NCBI GenBank assembly: GCA_012861695.1
Contig: JAAOOA010000028.1
Coordinates: 12,378,470 to 12,442,469, forward strand
DNA length: 64,000 bases
Direction: 5' to 3'
DNA from: Trematomus loennbergii
Taxonomy: Eukaryota; Chordata; Actinopteri; Perciformes; Nototheniidae
Shown here: piece by piece, positions 62,723-64,000 of the stretch
Layout: each line of letters starts with the position of its first letter
Position numbering within the stretch: position 1 is the first letter of the stretch
Position numbers and translations under genes: made by a program
Notes under the pieces: model-generated
Seen by the model: only the letters and a program-made list of their open reading frames with translations
Databases searched by the model: none
Told to the model about the DNA's origin: nothing

Positions 62723-63600
62723 GTGAGTAACATTTTATAGTAAACTCTCTTCAGCTTTGACAACTACATGATGTTTCCGTCAAGAAAGTAGTGAAGACAG
62801 TTTATTCATAAACAAAAAAAGAGGTCACCCAAAATGCTTTCCAGTCAAGGCTAGGATCTGCCTCAATACAAGCGTACATTTCAAGACATAAAAAGTGGAT
62901 CATACATAATATAATAAAAAAAGAAGATGTAAAAACTAAATGAGAAGTTATGACGGACCGAATTAAACCCCCAAAATGTTTTAAAGCATTAAGAAGACGT
63001 CAAAAAACAAGTTAGGCCGGACTTGACCAACGCCACGGGGCGGCTTCAGACATCAGTCTGTGGAACAGGACTTAATGCGGGATGTGAGGAGCAGCAATAG
63101 AAAAAGCTCGGACACTTTTGGCGATGGTGTGAATGTGCAGGAAACTTAATCTAAACTACATAAAGAATTTTTCTTCAGATGTTTTTGTTCTCATTATGAA
63201 ACTTTGTAAAAAAACATAAATAAAGACTAAAAATGTCGAACGGTACTTTTAGGATGTTCTTTAAAACGATGTCTGTACGGTAGAGGGGGGCTGTGGGGGG
63301 GTAGCTGTCCGTAGAGATGATGTTTAACTTTATCCTTCAGTCTACCTCCATTTTCCCCCCACTCACCACCTGAACCCTAAAAAACTCCCCTCACACAAAA
63401 TGAAGCCTTGTGTCACAAACCGGTTCCAGCCGGTTGTTGCCATGGTTTCCACAGTGGAGGAACAGTGAGGGCAGGGGGGGAGGCGGAAAAGTGAGTGTGT
63501 CACGTGATGATGACTTTGAGGTCATGTGACTTCTTTGGAAGAGTAGTGATTAATCCACAGGAAGTGATGATGCTGCTGAGCCCTGAGGAGAGACTAATAT

Positions 63601-63602
<2 letters not shown>

Positions 63603-63663
<61 letters not shown>

Positions 63664-63682
63664 ACACACACACACACCACAC
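63603..63682. repeat. (CA)n microsatellite
   Basis: CA array with two ACCAC interruptions. Confidence 0.96.
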
Positions 63683-63745
63683 AGCAGGGCGAGGAGAGAC
63701 AGGCTCACACGGAGCAGGGCGAGGAGAGACAGGCCTCACATCTTC
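63683..63745 (+). repeat. Two-copy tandem duplication of about 31 bp
   Basis: The unit containing AGCAGGGCGAGGAGAGACAG occurs twice (63684 and 63714), each followed by a CTCACA sequence. Confidence 0.8.
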
Positions 63746-64000
63746 ATGTGTAGATTTTAACAACTTCGTATTAATATATAATCTCTGTAGTAACAACACC
63801 ATCCTTGGATTATAGAGGAAGATCACTCCTACATTTTTGACCACCACTAGTTAATTATTTTTAGGTCATCTGCTTTTTGCATATGGCCTGTAGTAGAACA
63901 AGTCACATTGAGGAGAAGCTTTTTGTGTCCGGGGGGTGGGGGGGGGTTGTAATACGTGAGGGTCGATCTAAACTACATTCAAGATTCCCACACGCTTTCA

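Larger units (their letters stand above)
62723..64000 (+). other. gatad2a intron, continues beyond window
   Basis: Starts with the GTGAGT donor. It contains complex sequence at 62780-63200 that resembles a dispersed repeat of unknown family, a (CA)n array at 63603-63682 and a tandem duplication just after it. No further coding exon recognised before the window ends. Confidence 0.5.

Overview
The window looks like nuclear DNA from a ray-finned (teleost) fish. It is intron-rich and AT-leaning, and very dense in (CA/GT)n dinucleotide arrays. It carries fish-type LINE, SINE and TTAA-flanked DNA repeats. Three recognisable protein genes (slc25a42, armc6, gatad2a) are all neighbours on human 19p13.11, so this is a conserved vertebrate synteny block. 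The species cannot be named from the sequence alone.

Layout. 1-21.9 kb: no recognisable protein gene. One well-spliced candidate exon (2303-2398, plus), a GC-rich 5' segment near 0.47-0.7 kb, many microsatellites and some enhancer-like sequence (10.9-11.2 kb) suggest the inside or 5' part of a long-intron gene that I cannot identify. 21.96-31.07 kb: a TTAA-flanked DNA transposon-like repeat split by a nearly intact 7.2-kb LTR element (paired 491-bp LTRs, tRNA-Ser-like primer site, purine tract, 5-bp target duplication) whose 6.2-kb interior shows no gag, pol or env. 31.25-41.7 kb, minus strand: slc25a42, a mitochondrial CoA/adenine-nucleotide carrier, with a long 3' UTR and a non-coding first exon. 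41.8-46.4 kb, minus strand: armc6, seven coding exons, with another TTAA element in its first coding intron. 46.39-47.6 kb, plus strand: weak evidence for a short divergent gene. 48.99-50.20 kb: a third TTAA element, with a young 305-bp Harbinger-like MITE inside it. 52.4-53.4 kb: a LINE fragment with an internal 33-bp tandem expansion. 54.4 kb to the end, plus strand: the 5' part of gatad2a (NuRD subunit p66-alpha), with exon 1 near 54.97 kb and the first large coding exon at 62.18-62.72 kb.

The conserved exons of all three genes carry roughly a dozen 1-base indels, mostly in short homopolymers, while exon boundaries and intron phases stay perfect. I read these as consensus sequencing errors, not as gene death. 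Frame-based gene callers will therefore shatter these genes. The genes do not form a pathway; they are independent housekeeping or chromatin genes held together by synteny. The most unusual items are the coding-empty LTR element nested in a TTAA transposon, a GC-AG intron and a microsatellite acting as splice acceptor tract in slc25a42, an in-frame N-terminal extension of gatad2a, and the possible divergent micro-gene beside armc6.
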